Assembly (NCBI RefSeq): GCF_017303275.1
Contig: NZ_JAFKOJ010000018.1
Location: forward strand, 1 to 53,838
Source of the DNA: Bacillus sp. NTK034
GTDB lineage: Bacteria > Bacillota > Bacilli > Bacillales > Cytobacillaceae
DNA: 53,838 bases
Direction: 5' to 3'
Under the pieces are notes generated by a model, which worked only from the letters and a program-made list of their open reading frames with translations, ran no database searches and had not been told where the DNA came from. Positions 42,258 to 51,377 of this stretch are shown in pieces. Numbering within the stretch: the stretch's first letter is position 1; each line of letters begins with the position of its first letter. The position numbers and the translations under genes were made by a program.

Positions 42258-43214
42258 ATGGATAGAAATCAAATGCACCCTGCAATTGAGAGGGTATTAG
42301 GAAATATTGAAAAAGTCATGATCGGCAAACGGGATGTCGCAGAATTAAGCTTAGTGGCACTTTTAGCGGAAGGCCATGTTTTGCTCGAGGATGTGCCGGG
42401 TGTCGGGAAAACGATGATGGTGCGTGCACTGGCTAAATCAGTCGGAGCCGCATTTAAGCGCATCCAGTTCACGCCTGATTTGCTGCCTTCAGATGTGACA
42501 GGTGTATCCATCTATAATCCGAAGGAAATGGAATTTCAGTTCAGGCCGGGCCCCATTATGGGCAATATTATTTTAGCAGATGAAATCAACAGAACCTCTC
42601 CCAAGACGCAATCTGCTCTTCTTGAAGGGATGGAAGAAAGCAGCGTAACCATCGACGGAGTGACACATCGCCTTGAGAAACCCTTTTTCGTTATGGCGAC
42701 GCAAAATCCGATCGAGTATGAAGGAACTTATCCGCTTCCGGAAGCTCAGCTGGACCGATTCCTGTTAAAAATGAAAATGGGCTATCCTGATATCGCTGAT
42801 GAGATGGAGGTCCTGAATCGGGCACAGCGGATTCCGCCGATAGAAGATCTGGAATCTGTAATAGATTTAACTGAATTGCGCTCACTCCAGCAAGAAATTA
42901 AAGAAGTGCATGTCGATCAGACGATTAAACGCTATATTGTGGAAATTGCCAATCAGACCAGAAACCACAGCAGTGTGTATTTAGGGGCAAGCCCCCGCGG
43001 TTCGATTGCTTTAATGAAAGCAGCCCAGGCTTACGCATTCATGTATGGCCGCGATTATGTTCTTCCGGATGATATTCAGTATTTGGCGCCTGCTGTTTTT
43101 GTCCACCGGATTATTTTAAGGTCTGAGGCGAAATTCGAGGGTATTACCGCTGAAGAAGTAGTAGAACGGGTCATTGCCAGGGTTTCTGTTCCAGTACAAA
43201 GGTTAGTGAAGTAA
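42258..43214 (+). CDS. yeaC: MoxR-family AAA ATPase
   Basis: 318-aa MoxR AAA+ ATPase: Walker A DVPGVGKT (residues 45-52), Walker B IILADEINRTSPKTQSALLE, sensor region FFVMATQNPIEYEGTYPLPEAQLDRF. MoxR ATPases act as chaperones for partner proteins encoded next to them. ATG 42258 has AAGGGGAGAG upstream; the open stretch from 42225 is not used. A TATAAT at 42181-42186 could be its -10. The yeaC-yeaD-yebA order is as in B. subtilis and marks return to core genome. Confidence 0.92.
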   Translation: MDRNQMHPAIERVLGNIEKVMIGKRDVAELSLVALLAEGHVLLEDVPGVGKTMMVRALAKSVGAAFKRIQFTPDLLPSDVTGVSIYNPKEMEFQFRPGPIMGNIILADEINRTSPKTQSALLEGMEESSVTIDGVTHRLEKPFFVMATQNPIEYEGTYPLPEAQLDRFLLKMKMGYPDIADEMEVLNRAQRIPPIEDLESVIDLTELRSLQQEIKEVHVDQTIKRYIVEIANQTRNHSSVYLGASPRGSIALMKAAQAYAFMYGRDYVLPDDIQYLAPAVFVHRIILRSEAKFEGITAEEVVERVIARVSVPVQRLVK

Positions 43215-43215
43215 A

Positions 43216-44430
43216 ATGAAACAGCTGTTAAATACACTGAAAGGTGTCTGGAAGCTGATTGTGTTATTTTTGCTTATTCTGTTCGCCTTTTCATATGCGA
43301 TGTTTCAGGGCGGGTTTGTAAGCTGGTTTTTGTTTTACAGCTTTCTTCCTTTTGCTCTTTACGCACTTGGCTTGTCGTTTTATTCTTTAAACGACTTTGA
43401 GGTGGAGCGTATCCTGCCAAAAGCAGAATTCAATGCAGGTGAACAGGCAGTTATTACCTTGAAGATTACCAGAAGAACAGCTTTTCCTCTGTTGTATCTG
43501 GTCATAGAGGATGAGATGAGTGAACAGCTGCAGCATGCCAGGAAATCAAACGAGGCAAAGCGTTTTTTATTTTCTGGGTTTCAGAAGGAAATGTCCCTTC
43601 AATACAGGATTAACAGCCTGCCGAGGGGTGAGCATTTTTTTGCCTCCATCCGTATGAAAACAGGTGATTTGCTCGGTTTAATAGAAAAAGAAAGGCAAGC
43701 CCCTGCTGAGAGCCGGATGATTGTCTACCCGGCATATGAGGAAATCATTTATAAGCCTATGGCGCATCATTATGATCAGGGAATGACTGCTTCAAAAGAG
43801 CGGGTGCAAAGGGATACTTCCATGGCCATCGGCATTAGGGAGTATCAGCCGGGAGACAGATTCTCCTGGATTAACTGGAAAGCTACTGCTAAGCGCAATG
43901 ATATTATGACCAAAGAATTTGAACAAAGGCAATCGCATGACGTCTATATCCTCATGGATTGTGCACCGGATAGCCGATTTGAGGCCATCGTTTCGTTTAC
44001 AGCCTCCATGGTAAGGGCGATTCTTCGCAAAGGAGCACAGACTGGGTTTTTGACCTCTGCAGCAACGCGGACAGCTTTTCCAATCAGAGGCGGTGAAGCA
44101 CACCAGCTTCAGCTGTTCTATCATTTGGCAAAAATAAAGGATGATTCTGCAGCTGCAGTGGACCGGGTTCTTGAAGCAGAGCATTTTCTTTTGCAGCAGA
44201 ACAGTCAGCTGATGGTTGTTACAGGGCAATTAACAAAAGCGCTTATAGAGAAAGCCGGGTTTTTCACGTCCAAGAAAGGGGTTGTATCTATATTTTTAAT
44301 AAAAAATGAGGATGAATCTCCTTCCGGGGATGAGCTACTGCTCAAAACCTCCGCCAATGCCAGGGGAATCCGGGTAGTTCTGGTTCATAACGGACAGTTT
44401 GCAGATGTGTTTTCGGGGGTGAACAAGTGA
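43216..44430 (+). CDS. yeaD: DUF58 membrane protein
   Basis: 404 aa. Two membrane segments near the N-terminus (LIVLFLLILFAFSYAMF; FVSWFLFYSFLPFALYALGL) and the DUF58 signature IREYQPGDRFSWINWKATAKRNDIMTKEFE near residue 210 (Y-x-P-G-D core), in a vWA-like fold. It starts one base after the yeaC stop. DUF58 proteins form modules with MoxR ATPases and transglutaminase-like membrane proteins; the exact function is unresolved. Confidence 0.92.
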   Translation: MKQLLNTLKGVWKLIVLFLLILFAFSYAMFQGGFVSWFLFYSFLPFALYALGLSFYSLNDFEVERILPKAEFNAGEQAVITLKITRRTAFPLLYLVIEDEMSEQLQHARKSNEAKRFLFSGFQKEMSLQYRINSLPRGEHFFASIRMKTGDLLGLIEKERQAPAESRMIVYPAYEEIIYKPMAHHYDQGMTASKERVQRDTSMAIGIREYQPGDRFSWINWKATAKRNDIMTKEFEQRQSHDVYILMDCAPDSRFEAIVSFTASMVRAILRKGAQTGFLTSAATRTAFPIRGGEAHQLQLFYHLAKIKDDSAAAVDRVLEAEHFLLQQNSQLMVVTGQLTKALIEKAGFFTSKKGVVSIFLIKNEDESPSGDELLLKTSANARGIRVVLVHNGQFADVFSGVNK

Positions 44431-46634
44431 TGAGTTCTCCAAAGGTACCGAAAGATTTTGCCTCGTTTCTTCTTTATGTTCTGGGCTTTTTCTTATTATG
44501 GGAATGGCTGCGTCCGGTTGAAGAGCTTACGGACACATCTAATGTCATTGTTTTCCTCGTGTTCCTTATACTATCGCTTCTGCTGGCTTTTTTCAGTGTT
44601 GGCCTTGTTTTAAGCGGTTTTATAAAGGTGCTTTATATTCTCTATGAACTGCATTATTTGTACTTTGAGGGATCCTTTTTCCAATTTTCATGGATATCCG
44701 TATTTGCATCGGACATGGTGCACAACTTTGGTTTAATAGCTGATAGAGAATGGCCTGGCATGACAAATCTATTCAGAAGCCTTCTCTTTTTCATTCTGCT
44801 ATGGCTGATGACTTATTTGATTCAGTACTGGCTGATCAATCGCAGGCGGATTTTCATTTTCTTTTTCATGACACTCATTTATATAAGTGTATTGGATACC
44901 TTTACGCCTTACACGGCAGACGCGGCGATTGTCAGGACAGTTATTGCGGGCTTTGCGGTTATGGGCATCTTAACGTTCAACCGTCTCCTGGATCAGGAGG
45001 GGTTGAAGAAAGAAGCTTCCCTGTCGCGCAAATGGATGATTCCGCTGACCGCTCTGATCGCTCTGAGTACCGGCTTAGGGTTTGCAGCACCTAAGGCAGA
45101 ACCGATTTGGCCCGATCCTGTTCCGTTTATTAAGTCCTATGGACAAAATAGCGGCGGTGATGGCCCGGGTATTCAGAAAATCGGCTATGGTGAAGATGAT
45201 TCCCGTCTTGGTGGCCCTTTTATTGGAGATAACGCTGTGGTCTTCAGGGCGGAAGTGGAGTCCCGCCATTACTGGAAGGTGGAAACAAAAGATGCATATA
45301 CAGGCAAAGGATGGATTACATCCCAGGCTGAAGGAGAATATCTTCCGTTTGGAATGGGAGAAGAAATTCCGGTTACATCCTTCATCGATAACGATGCAAT
45401 TGAAACCACTGAAGAAGTAAGCTCCGTTTATACTTTTATGAATTACCCTCATGTTGTGTATCCATTAGGGGTAAATAGTATTAAAGCTTCGCAGTTCATT
45501 ACCTATGAGCTGGAAACGGCCACTGAAAAAATACGGACATTGGATGGCGGACGGCCATCTGCATTGGAAGAATATAAGTTAGGCTTCGAGGTGCCTGAAT
45601 ACAGTGTGACTGCAATGAAGGAAGCCGGGGCAAACGCGGAATCACTGCCTGAAGAATTTATGGCGCGATATACACAGCTGCCTGAAGAATTGCCTGAAAG
45701 AGTCAGGGAACTTGCTCTGGAAATTACTCAAGAGAAACCGGACTGGTTTGAAAAAGCAAGGGAGCTTGAGAGGTATTTCCGAAGGGCAGAATTTACCTAC
45801 AGCCAGACAGACGTAGCTGTTCCAGATGAAAATGAGGACTATGTGGACCAGTTTTTATTTGATACCAAGCAGGGATATTGCGACAATTTCTCCTCCTCCA
45901 TGGTGGTAATGGCCAGATCCATTGGATTGCCGGCAAGGTGGGTTAAGGGCTATACAGAGGGAGAATTCAAGCAATCATTAGGGTCTGGTCTTCGCTTGTT
46001 TGAGGTAACAAATAACAATGCCCATTCATGGGTGGAAATCTATTTCCCTGAAATGGGCTGGGTTCCATTTGAACCAACTCAGGGGTTCAATAATAATGTA
46101 CAATTTAACTTTGACAACGCAGGCCAAAATACGAGCCAGCCGGAAGCGGAAAAGCCAAACGAGACTGAGGCTCCTGTTAAGCCGGACATGCCTGATGAAG
46201 CATCGGCAGAAAAATCGCCGTTTTCGGTAAAAGAGCTTTGGGACAATCTGGGAGCTTTCTTAAAAGATAATTGGAAAGTAGTCGCAGCAGCGATATTGGC
46301 AGCAGGTGTGCTTGTTTTCGTGCTTTTCCAGAAGAGGGGAAAATGGATGCCGCATTATTTTATCTGGAGATTTAAAAAGACAAATAATGATGAGCATTTT
46401 CCTAAAGCTTATCTTATTCTTTTAAAAGAATTGGACCGGTACGGGCTAAAGCGGAAAAAGGGCCAAACCTTAAGGGAGTATGCCAAATATATAGACAGCT
46501 TTTTCTCAACAAAGGAAATGAGCAGGCTGACAGCCCACTACGAAGAACTTGTTTACAGGGGAGTTCTAAAAGAAGGAAGCTGGAATGACACGAAAGAATT
46601 GTGGGAAAATTTAATTAAAAAGACAATAGCTTGA
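44430..46634 (+). CDS. yebA: TgpA-type transglutaminase-like membrane protein
   Basis: 734 aa. About six membrane segments in the first 220 residues, an extracellular DUF3488/transglutaminase core with catalytic Cys in QGYCDNFSSSM, His in NNAHSWVEIYFP and acidic residue in VPFEPTQGF, a further membrane segment near residue 620 (VVAAAILAAGVLVFVLF) and a C-terminal DUF4129-like helix. Start ATG 44430 overlaps the yeaD stop (TGATG); GTG 44427 is an alternative. The promoter of guaA overlaps its stop codon. Equivalent to B. subtilis yebA. Confidence 0.92.
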   Translation: MSSPKVPKDFASFLLYVLGFFLLWEWLRPVEELTDTSNVIVFLVFLILSLLLAFFSVGLVLSGFIKVLYILYELHYLYFEGSFFQFSWISVFASDMVHNFGLIADREWPGMTNLFRSLLFFILLWLMTYLIQYWLINRRRIFIFFFMTLIYISVLDTFTPYTADAAIVRTVIAGFAVMGILTFNRLLDQEGLKKEASLSRKWMIPLTALIALSTGLGFAAPKAEPIWPDPVPFIKSYGQNSGGDGPGIQKIGYGEDDSRLGGPFIGDNAVVFRAEVESRHYWKVETKDAYTGKGWITSQAEGEYLPFGMGEEIPVTSFIDNDAIETTEEVSSVYTFMNYPHVVYPLGVNSIKASQFITYELETATEKIRTLDGGRPSALEEYKLGFEVPEYSVTAMKEAGANAESLPEEFMARYTQLPEELPERVRELALEITQEKPDWFEKARELERYFRRAEFTYSQTDVAVPDENEDYVDQFLFDTKQGYCDNFSSSMVVMARSIGLPARWVKGYTEGEFKQSLGSGLRLFEVTNNNAHSWVEIYFPEMGWVPFEPTQGFNNNVQFNFDNAGQNTSQPEAEKPNETEAPVKPDMPDEASAEKSPFSVKELWDNLGAFLKDNWKVVAAAILAAGVLVFVLFQKRGKWMPHYFIWRFKKTNNDEHFPKAYLILLKELDRYGLKRKKGQTLREYAKYIDSFFSTKEMSRLTAHYEELVYRGVLKEGSWNDTKELWENLIKKTIA

Positions 46635-46660
46635 CCGGGATTTGGGGCTGTTGTTACAAT
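46631..46660 (+). promoter_or_regulatory. Sigma-A promoter of guaA
   Basis: TTGACC (46631-46636), 18-bp spacer, TACAAT (46655-46660). The -35 box overlaps the yebA stop codon. The transcript would contain the riboswitch below. Confidence 0.78.
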
Positions 46661-46720
46661 AGGCAAATAAGACAGCGGCATATTGTTCGGATTTTGCCGA
46701 GTATTACAATTAAATCATGC

Positions 46721-46848
46721 AACCTTCATATATCCTCGATAATATGGTTCGAAAGTCTCTACCGGATCGCCGTAAATGATCTGACTATGAAGGCAGAAGA
46801 AGCTTTTTGCTATACGTGAAAACCGAAATTCTGCCTTCACTTTTTTTT
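46721..46848 (+). promoter_or_regulatory. Guanine-class purine riboswitch with terminator, controlling guaA
   Basis: Aptamer P1 is CCTTCATA (46723-46730) / TATGAAGG (46786-46793), with the family core ATATGG, GTCTCTACCG and CCGTAAATG. The base before the 3' P1 strand is C (CTGACTATG), the specificity position for guanine/hypoxanthine. The expression platform is a terminator: TGAAGGCAGAA (46788-46798) pairs with TTCTGCCTTCA (46829-46839), then T8. Because the terminator arm overlaps P1's 3' strand, the switching geometry is of the OFF type, though an anti-terminator was not mapped. Confidence 0.92.
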
Positions 46849-46993
46849 GTGGAGAAAGAGTTCCGGTTTTTTTTATTGGCCAGCTTCTGGCTGGCAGTTA
46901 TATGAGTTGCAAAGAAATTATATTTTGACTAGATATTTTACCTGCAGGAGAGAAGACTAAAAGTAAAATAACAAATTTAATGAGGTGAACAGT

Positions 46994-48547
46994 GTGACGG
47001 GGAAAACAGAACTTCAAAATCAAGAAATGATCGTAGTACTGGACTTTGGGAGCCAGTACAATCAGTTAATCACACGCAGAATCCGTGAGTTTGGCGTATA
47101 CAGTGAGCTGCATCCGCATACGATTACAGCTGCGGAAATCAAAGAAATGAATCCAAAAGGGATTATTTTCTCTGGCGGTCCCAACAGTGTTTACGGCGAA
47201 AATGCTTTCCGCTGTGATGAAGAAATTTTTGAACTGGGCTTGCCGATTTTCGGAATCTGCTATGGCATGCAGCTGATGACTATGCATTTTGATGGTAAAG
47301 TAGAACCTGCGAAACACCGTGAATACGGAAAGGCGATCATGAAAATTGAAAATGAATCCAAGTTGTTTACAGATCTGCCTAGAGAACAGACGGTCTGGAT
47401 GAGCCATGGCGATCTTGTCGTAGAGGCTCCCGCTGGTTTTACAGTGGATGGTACAAATCCATCATGCCCGATTGCAGCTATGAGCAATGAAGAGCGCGGT
47501 TTATACGCTGTTCAATTCCACCCTGAGGTTCGCCATTCAGTTCACGGAAATGATATGCTGAAAAACTTTGTGTTCGGCGTTTGCGGCTGTACAGGCGATT
47601 GGTCAATGGAAAACTTCATTGAGATTGAAATGGAGAAGATCCGCCAGGAAGTTGGAGATAAAAAGGTTCTTTGTGCATTGAGCGGCGGTGTTGATTCATC
47701 TGTTGTTGCCGTCCTTATTCATAAAGCAATTGGCGATCAGCTAACCTGTATTTTCGTGGATCACGGCCTGCTGAGAAAAGATGAAGCAGAAGGCGTCATG
47801 AAGACATTTGCTGATGGATTCAATATGAATGTAATTAAAGTGGATGCCCAGGAACGCTTTATGAATAAGCTTAAAGGGGTTAGCGATCCTGAACAAAAGC
47901 GTAAAATCATCGGCAATGAATTTATCTATGTATTCGATGATGAAGCAGCCAAGCTTGAAGGCATTGATTTCCTTGCACAGGGAACACTTTATACGGATAT
48001 TATTGAAAGTGGAACAGCAACTGCTCAAACGATTAAATCTCATCACAATGTAGGCGGGCTTCCTGAAGATATGCAATTCAAGCTGATCGAACCGCTTAAC
48101 ACTCTGTTTAAAGATGAGGTGCGTGCGTTGGGAACGGAGCTTGGCATTCCGGATGAAATCGTTTGGAGACAGCCATTCCCTGGTCCGGGACTAGGTATCC
48201 GCGTACTTGGGGAAATCTCAGAAGATAAGCTTGAAATTGTGCGCGAGTCTGATGCCATACTGCGCGAGGAAATTCAAAAGGCAGGGCTTGATCGCGACAT
48301 TTGGCAATACTTCACGGTTCTTCCTGATATCCGCAGTGTCGGTGTAATGGGAGATGCCCGAACTTATGATTATACTATTGGAATCCGTGCGGTTACTTCC
48401 ATTGACGGTATGACTTCTGACTGGGCACGTATCCCATGGGATGTACTGGAGATTATTTCAACTAGGATCGTTAATGAAGTATCGCATGTCAACAGAGTGG
48501 TTTACGATATTACGAGCAAGCCGCCTGCAACAATCGAGTGGGAATAA
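46994..48547 (+). CDS. guaA: GMP synthase (glutamine-hydrolysing)
   Basis: 517-aa enzyme making GMP from XMP with ATP and glutamine. N-terminal class I glutamine amidotransferase (ILDFGSQYNQLI-like start; nucleophile Cys in FGICYGMQLM; His/Glu in VQFHPEV), then the ATP pyrophosphatase domain with PP-loop ALSGGVDSSVVA near residue 230 and a C-terminal dimerisation domain ending KPPATIEWE. The start is GTG 46994 with GAGGTGA upstream; GTG 46985 lies inside that ribosome site. Expression is under the guanine riboswitch, a logical product feedback. Confidence 0.97.
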   Translation: MTGKTELQNQEMIVVLDFGSQYNQLITRRIREFGVYSELHPHTITAAEIKEMNPKGIIFSGGPNSVYGENAFRCDEEIFELGLPIFGICYGMQLMTMHFDGKVEPAKHREYGKAIMKIENESKLFTDLPREQTVWMSHGDLVVEAPAGFTVDGTNPSCPIAAMSNEERGLYAVQFHPEVRHSVHGNDMLKNFVFGVCGCTGDWSMENFIEIEMEKIRQEVGDKKVLCALSGGVDSSVVAVLIHKAIGDQLTCIFVDHGLLRKDEAEGVMKTFADGFNMNVIKVDAQERFMNKLKGVSDPEQKRKIIGNEFIYVFDDEAAKLEGIDFLAQGTLYTDIIESGTATAQTIKSHHNVGGLPEDMQFKLIEPLNTLFKDEVRALGTELGIPDEIVWRQPFPGPGLGIRVLGEISEDKLEIVRESDAILREEIQKAGLDRDIWQYFTVLPDIRSVGVMGDARTYDYTIGIRAVTSIDGMTSDWARIPWDVLEIISTRIVNEVSHVNRVVYDITSKPPATIEWE

Positions 48548-48551
48548 AATA

Positions 48552-48592
48552 CGAACATTAAGAAAATGCGGACATGAAAATGTTCGCTTTTT
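48552..48592 (+). terminator. Terminator of guaA
   Basis: CGAACATT (48552-48559) pairs with AATGTTCG (48579-48586), followed by CTTTTTC. Confidence 0.85.
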
Positions 48593-48595
48593 CTA

Positions 48596-48624
48596 TTGAC
48601 TAGGACTTTTTGAGGTGCTATGAT
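48596..48624 (+). promoter_or_regulatory. Sigma-A promoter of pbuG
   Basis: TTGACT (48596-48601), 17-bp spacer, TATGAT (48619-48624). Five of six matches in each hexamer. Confidence 0.88.
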
Positions 48625-48644
48625 AAAGAAGAATTAAATATGTC

Positions 48645-48825
48645 GTTTTACGTCGTATAATATTGGGGATATGGCCCAAAAGTTTCTACCGAGCTACCGT
48701 AAATAGCTTGACTACGAGGTAAGTGCAGATAGGGATGTTTTTTGCCATTATTCTTCTTTGTTTTCCCCTATTGCAAGCACGAGCCCAGTTGTCAATGCTC
48801 CGGTAGTCAACCCGGAGTTTTTTTT
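48645..48825 (+). promoter_or_regulatory. Guanine-class purine riboswitch controlling pbuG
   Basis: P1 is TTACGTCGTA (48648-48657) / TACGAGGTAA (48713-48722) with one mismatch. The core shows GGATATGG, GTTTCTACC and CCGTAAAT; the specificity base is C (TTGACTACG). Terminator: CTCCGG (48798-48803) / CCGGAG (48812-48817), T8. Anti-terminator: aptamer TTGACTAC (48708-48715) is a perfect 8-bp complement of GTAGTCAA (48803-48810) in the terminator loop and arm. Ligand binding should lock P1 and let the terminator form, so it is an OFF switch. Confidence 0.95.
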
Positions 48826-48863
48826 ATTGAAAAAAATAAAGACAGCCAATAGGGGGAAGAGAA

Positions 48864-50192
48864 ATGAAGAAGTACTTCCAGTTTGAAGAACTTGGTACTA
48901 ACTACCGTCGTGAATTTATCGGCGGACTTACAACTTTTTTAGCAATGGCTTATATCTTGGTCGTTAATCCGATTACTTTATCGTTAATGGATATACCAGA
49001 TTTGCCGGATGCCATGAGAATGGACTATGGTGCAGTATTCGTGGCGACAGCAGTAGCTGCGGCAATTGGATCACTATTGATGGGGGTACTGGCCAGGTAT
49101 CCGATTGCGCTTGCTCCCGGTATGGGATTAAATGCATTTTTTGCTTATACTGTTGTATTAACGATGGGAATTCCTTGGCAGCATGCACTAGGCGGGGTTC
49201 TTATCTCAGGGATTATCTTTATCCTTTTATCACTTTCAGGTTTGCGTGAAAAAATCATTAACTCGATTCCTGCAGAATTGAAGTATGCGGTCAGTGCCGG
49301 AATCGGTTTGTTTATTACATTTGTCGGCGCTCAGAGTGCAGGGCTGATTGTCAATAATGATGCAGTTCTCGTTGGATTAGGCGATTTTACTGATGGGAAT
49401 GTGCTTCTGGCTATTTTCGGGATTATCATAACAGTTATTCTCATGACAAAAGGAATGAATGGCGGAATTTTTATAGGAATGGTAATCACGACTGTTGTTG
49501 GAATGATTGCCGGCCTGATTGATGTTCCAGGAAAGGTTGTTGATTCCGTGCCAAGTGTAGCTCCAACGTTTGGAGCGGCATTCGGGGCATATAGCGACCC
49601 TTCATTCTTCTCAACAAGCATGCTGGTCGTTGTTCTGACATTCCTATTCGTTGACTTCTTTGATACAGCGGGTACTTTAGTGGGTGTTGCCAACCAGGCA
49701 GGCCTAATGAAGGAGAATAAGTTGCCGCGTGCAGGTAAAGCACTTCTGGCTGACTCAACAGCAACAGTAGTAGGCGCGATATTCGGAACATCAACGACAA
49801 CTTCATTCATTGAGTCTTCATCAGGGGTTGCGGCAGGTGCGAGAACAGGATTTGCATCGATTGTAACAGCGGGATTCTTCCTGTTATCATTATTCTTCTT
49901 TCCTCTATTAGAGGTTATAACTTCTGCAGTGACTGCTCCGGCGCTCATCATTGTCGGTGTACTGATGGTTGCTTCATTAGGCAACATTGATTGGACAAAG
50001 TTTGAAATTGCAGTTCCAGCCTTCCTTACTATTATTGCAATGCCATTAACTTACAGTATCGCAACAGGAATCGCAATCGGATTCATTTTTTATCCAATTA
50101 CCATGATTGTAAAAGGGAGAATAAAAGAGATTCACCCAATCATGTATGTGCTGTTCGTCATATTTGTTTTGTATTTCATTTTCCTAAAGTAA
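48864..50192 (+). CDS. pbuG: Hypoxanthine/guanine permease PbuG (NCS2/AzgA type)
   Basis: 442-aa membrane permease with about 12-14 membrane segments and the AzgA-type motifs: NYRREFIGGLTTFLAMAYIL at the N-terminus, ALAPGMGLNAFFAYTVV and the second-repeat DFFDTAGTLVGVANQAG. It imports guanine and hypoxanthine in B. subtilis. GGGGGAAGAG precedes the ATG. It sits directly behind a guanine riboswitch, which supports this substrate class over uracil. Confidence 0.94.
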   Translation: MKKYFQFEELGTNYRREFIGGLTTFLAMAYILVVNPITLSLMDIPDLPDAMRMDYGAVFVATAVAAAIGSLLMGVLARYPIALAPGMGLNAFFAYTVVLTMGIPWQHALGGVLISGIIFILLSLSGLREKIINSIPAELKYAVSAGIGLFITFVGAQSAGLIVNNDAVLVGLGDFTDGNVLLAIFGIIITVILMTKGMNGGIFIGMVITTVVGMIAGLIDVPGKVVDSVPSVAPTFGAAFGAYSDPSFFSTSMLVVVLTFLFVDFFDTAGTLVGVANQAGLMKENKLPRAGKALLADSTATVVGAIFGTSTTTSFIESSSGVAAGARTGFASIVTAGFFLLSLFFFPLLEVITSAVTAPALIIVGVLMVASLGNIDWTKFEIAVPAFLTIIAMPLTYSIATGIAIGFIFYPITMIVKGRIKEIHPIMYVLFVIFVLYFIFLK

Positions 50193-50203
50193 TATTATGG
50201 ATT

Positions 50204-50235
50204 GGGCCCGCTTGGATGCGGGTCTCTTTATTTTA
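50204..50235 (+). terminator. Terminator of pbuG
   Basis: GGCCCGC (50205-50211) pairs with GCGGGTC (50218-50224) with one G-U pair, followed by a T-rich tract. Confidence 0.82.
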
Positions 50236-50249
50236 TTCAAATCAATCCG

Positions 50250-50278
50250 TTGACTTCCCGGACAGGCTTTAATACCAT
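50250..50278 (+). promoter_or_regulatory. Promoter of glcT
   Basis: TTGACT (50250-50255), 17-bp spacer, TACCAT (50273-50278). About 36 bp before the glcT start. Confidence 0.7.
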
Positions 50279-50313
50279 GAGAGTACATTTGTTTAATGGG
50301 CGGGGAGAAGAGA

Positions 50314-51156
50314 ATGGGTGAGTATAAGGTTAAAAAAGTGCTTAATAATAATGTCCTCATTGGCAGCCACGAGTCATTTGGAGAAGTCGTTCTTATCGGC
50401 AAGGGGATTGGCTTCAGCCGGAAGTCTGGCCAGCCAATCGACTCTGCTTTGGTTGAAAAGCTCTTTGTGCTTAAAAATGAAAAAGAGCAGGAGAATTATA
50501 TTAAACTGATGCCTTTTGTGGATAATGAATTGCTTGAAACGATTATCTCCTCGATTCAATTGATTAAACAGAGGGCGAACTCCATGCTTAATGAACATAT
50601 TCATGTTGCGCTAACCGATCACTTGATGTTTGCGATAACTCGTCTGAAAAAAGGGATGGAAATGAAAAATCCTTTTCTTGTTGAGACTAAGACACTCTAC
50701 CCATTTGAATACGAAATTGCCAGCGAAGTTGTAAACCTTATAGGACAGCGAACCGGCATCTATTTGCCTCAAGGGGAGATCGGGTTCATTGCCCTTCATG
50801 TTCACAGTGCTGTGATGAACCGCGATTTATCCGAAGTCAATCAGCATTCTCAGCTGGTAACCCATCTAGTGAATATGATTGAAGAACAGCTGGACATTAA
50901 AATTGATAAAGACAGTATCGATTATATGAGGCTTGTCCGCCATATCCGATTCACCATTGAACGGGTTAACAAAGGCGAGGTGGTTGAAGAACCGGAAAAA
51001 ATAACTTCCCTCTTGAAAGAAGAATATCCGGTGTGCTACAATCTCTCTTGGAAGCTCATTAAAGTAATGCAGCAATCATTAAAAAAACCAGTCTTTAATG
51101 CAGAAGCTGTTTATCTGACAATGCATCTGCAGAGGCTTCAAAAGAAAATAAATTAA
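50314..51156 (+). CDS. glcT: GlcT, transcriptional antiterminator of ptsG
   Basis: 280-aa BglG/SacY-family RNA-binding antiterminator. The N-terminal co-antiterminator domain (about 1-60, EYKVKKVLNNNVLIGSHES) binds RNA; two PTS regulation domains follow, with phosphorylatable histidines in NEHIHVALTDHL and IALHVHSAV (PRD1) and RHIRFTIERV and LTMHLQRL (PRD2). GlcT is inactive when phosphorylated by the glucose EII and becomes active when glucose is transported. ATG 50314 is chosen over 50296, since GGGGAGAAG precedes it and it matches the family N-terminus. Directly upstream of its target ptsG. Confidence 0.94.
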   Translation: MGEYKVKKVLNNNVLIGSHESFGEVVLIGKGIGFSRKSGQPIDSALVEKLFVLKNEKEQENYIKLMPFVDNELLETIISSIQLIKQRANSMLNEHIHVALTDHLMFAITRLKKGMEMKNPFLVETKTLYPFEYEIASEVVNLIGQRTGIYLPQGEIGFIALHVHSAVMNRDLSEVNQHSQLVTHLVNMIEEQLDIKIDKDSIDYMRLVRHIRFTIERVNKGEVVEEPEKITSLLKEEYPVCYNLSWKLIKVMQQSLKKPVFNAEAVYLTMHLQRLQKKIN

Positions 51157-51193
51157 TTTCGATACTATCTTGTCAAGAAACAGGCAAGTCTTT

Positions 51194-51294
51194 ACGTGTT
51201 ACTGATTCGATCAGGCATGAGTGAAGAAAGGTAATTGAATTTAGGTAAATAGGGTATGATACCCTTGTATACACCTGAATTCTATCCTTTTTTT
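51194..51294 (+). promoter_or_regulatory. GlcT RNA antiterminator (RAT) and terminator in the ptsG leader
   Basis: RAT-like hairpin at 51194-51224 with GTTACTGAT-TCG-ATCAGG arms, closely like the B. subtilis ptsG RAT as I remember it. It is followed by a terminator: GAATTTAGGT (51237-51246) pairs with ACCTGAATTC (51273-51282), extended by AAAGG/CCTTT, enclosing a second hairpin AGGGTA-TGA-TACCCT, then T7. GlcT binding to the RAT should prevent the terminator and allow ptsG expression. Confidence 0.85.
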
Positions 51295-51336
51295 CCTCAT
51301 GCCTTTTTTATTTTTTTAATGCTTGCCGCTATTAAA

Positions 51337-51350
51337 TGAAAACGCTTAAT
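51337..51350 (+). promoter_or_regulatory. Weak cre-like site
   Basis: TGAAAACGCTTAAT resembles the CcpA cre consensus except near its 3' end. It lies in the leader, 28 bp before ptsG. Confidence 0.3.
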
Positions 51351-51377
51351 GAGTAAAAAACTTTAGGGGGTTAACAT

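Noticed and set aside
46631..46819. Open frame of 62 codons after yebA
   Set aside because: It lies over the guaA promoter and the riboswitch aptamer and has no ribosome site.
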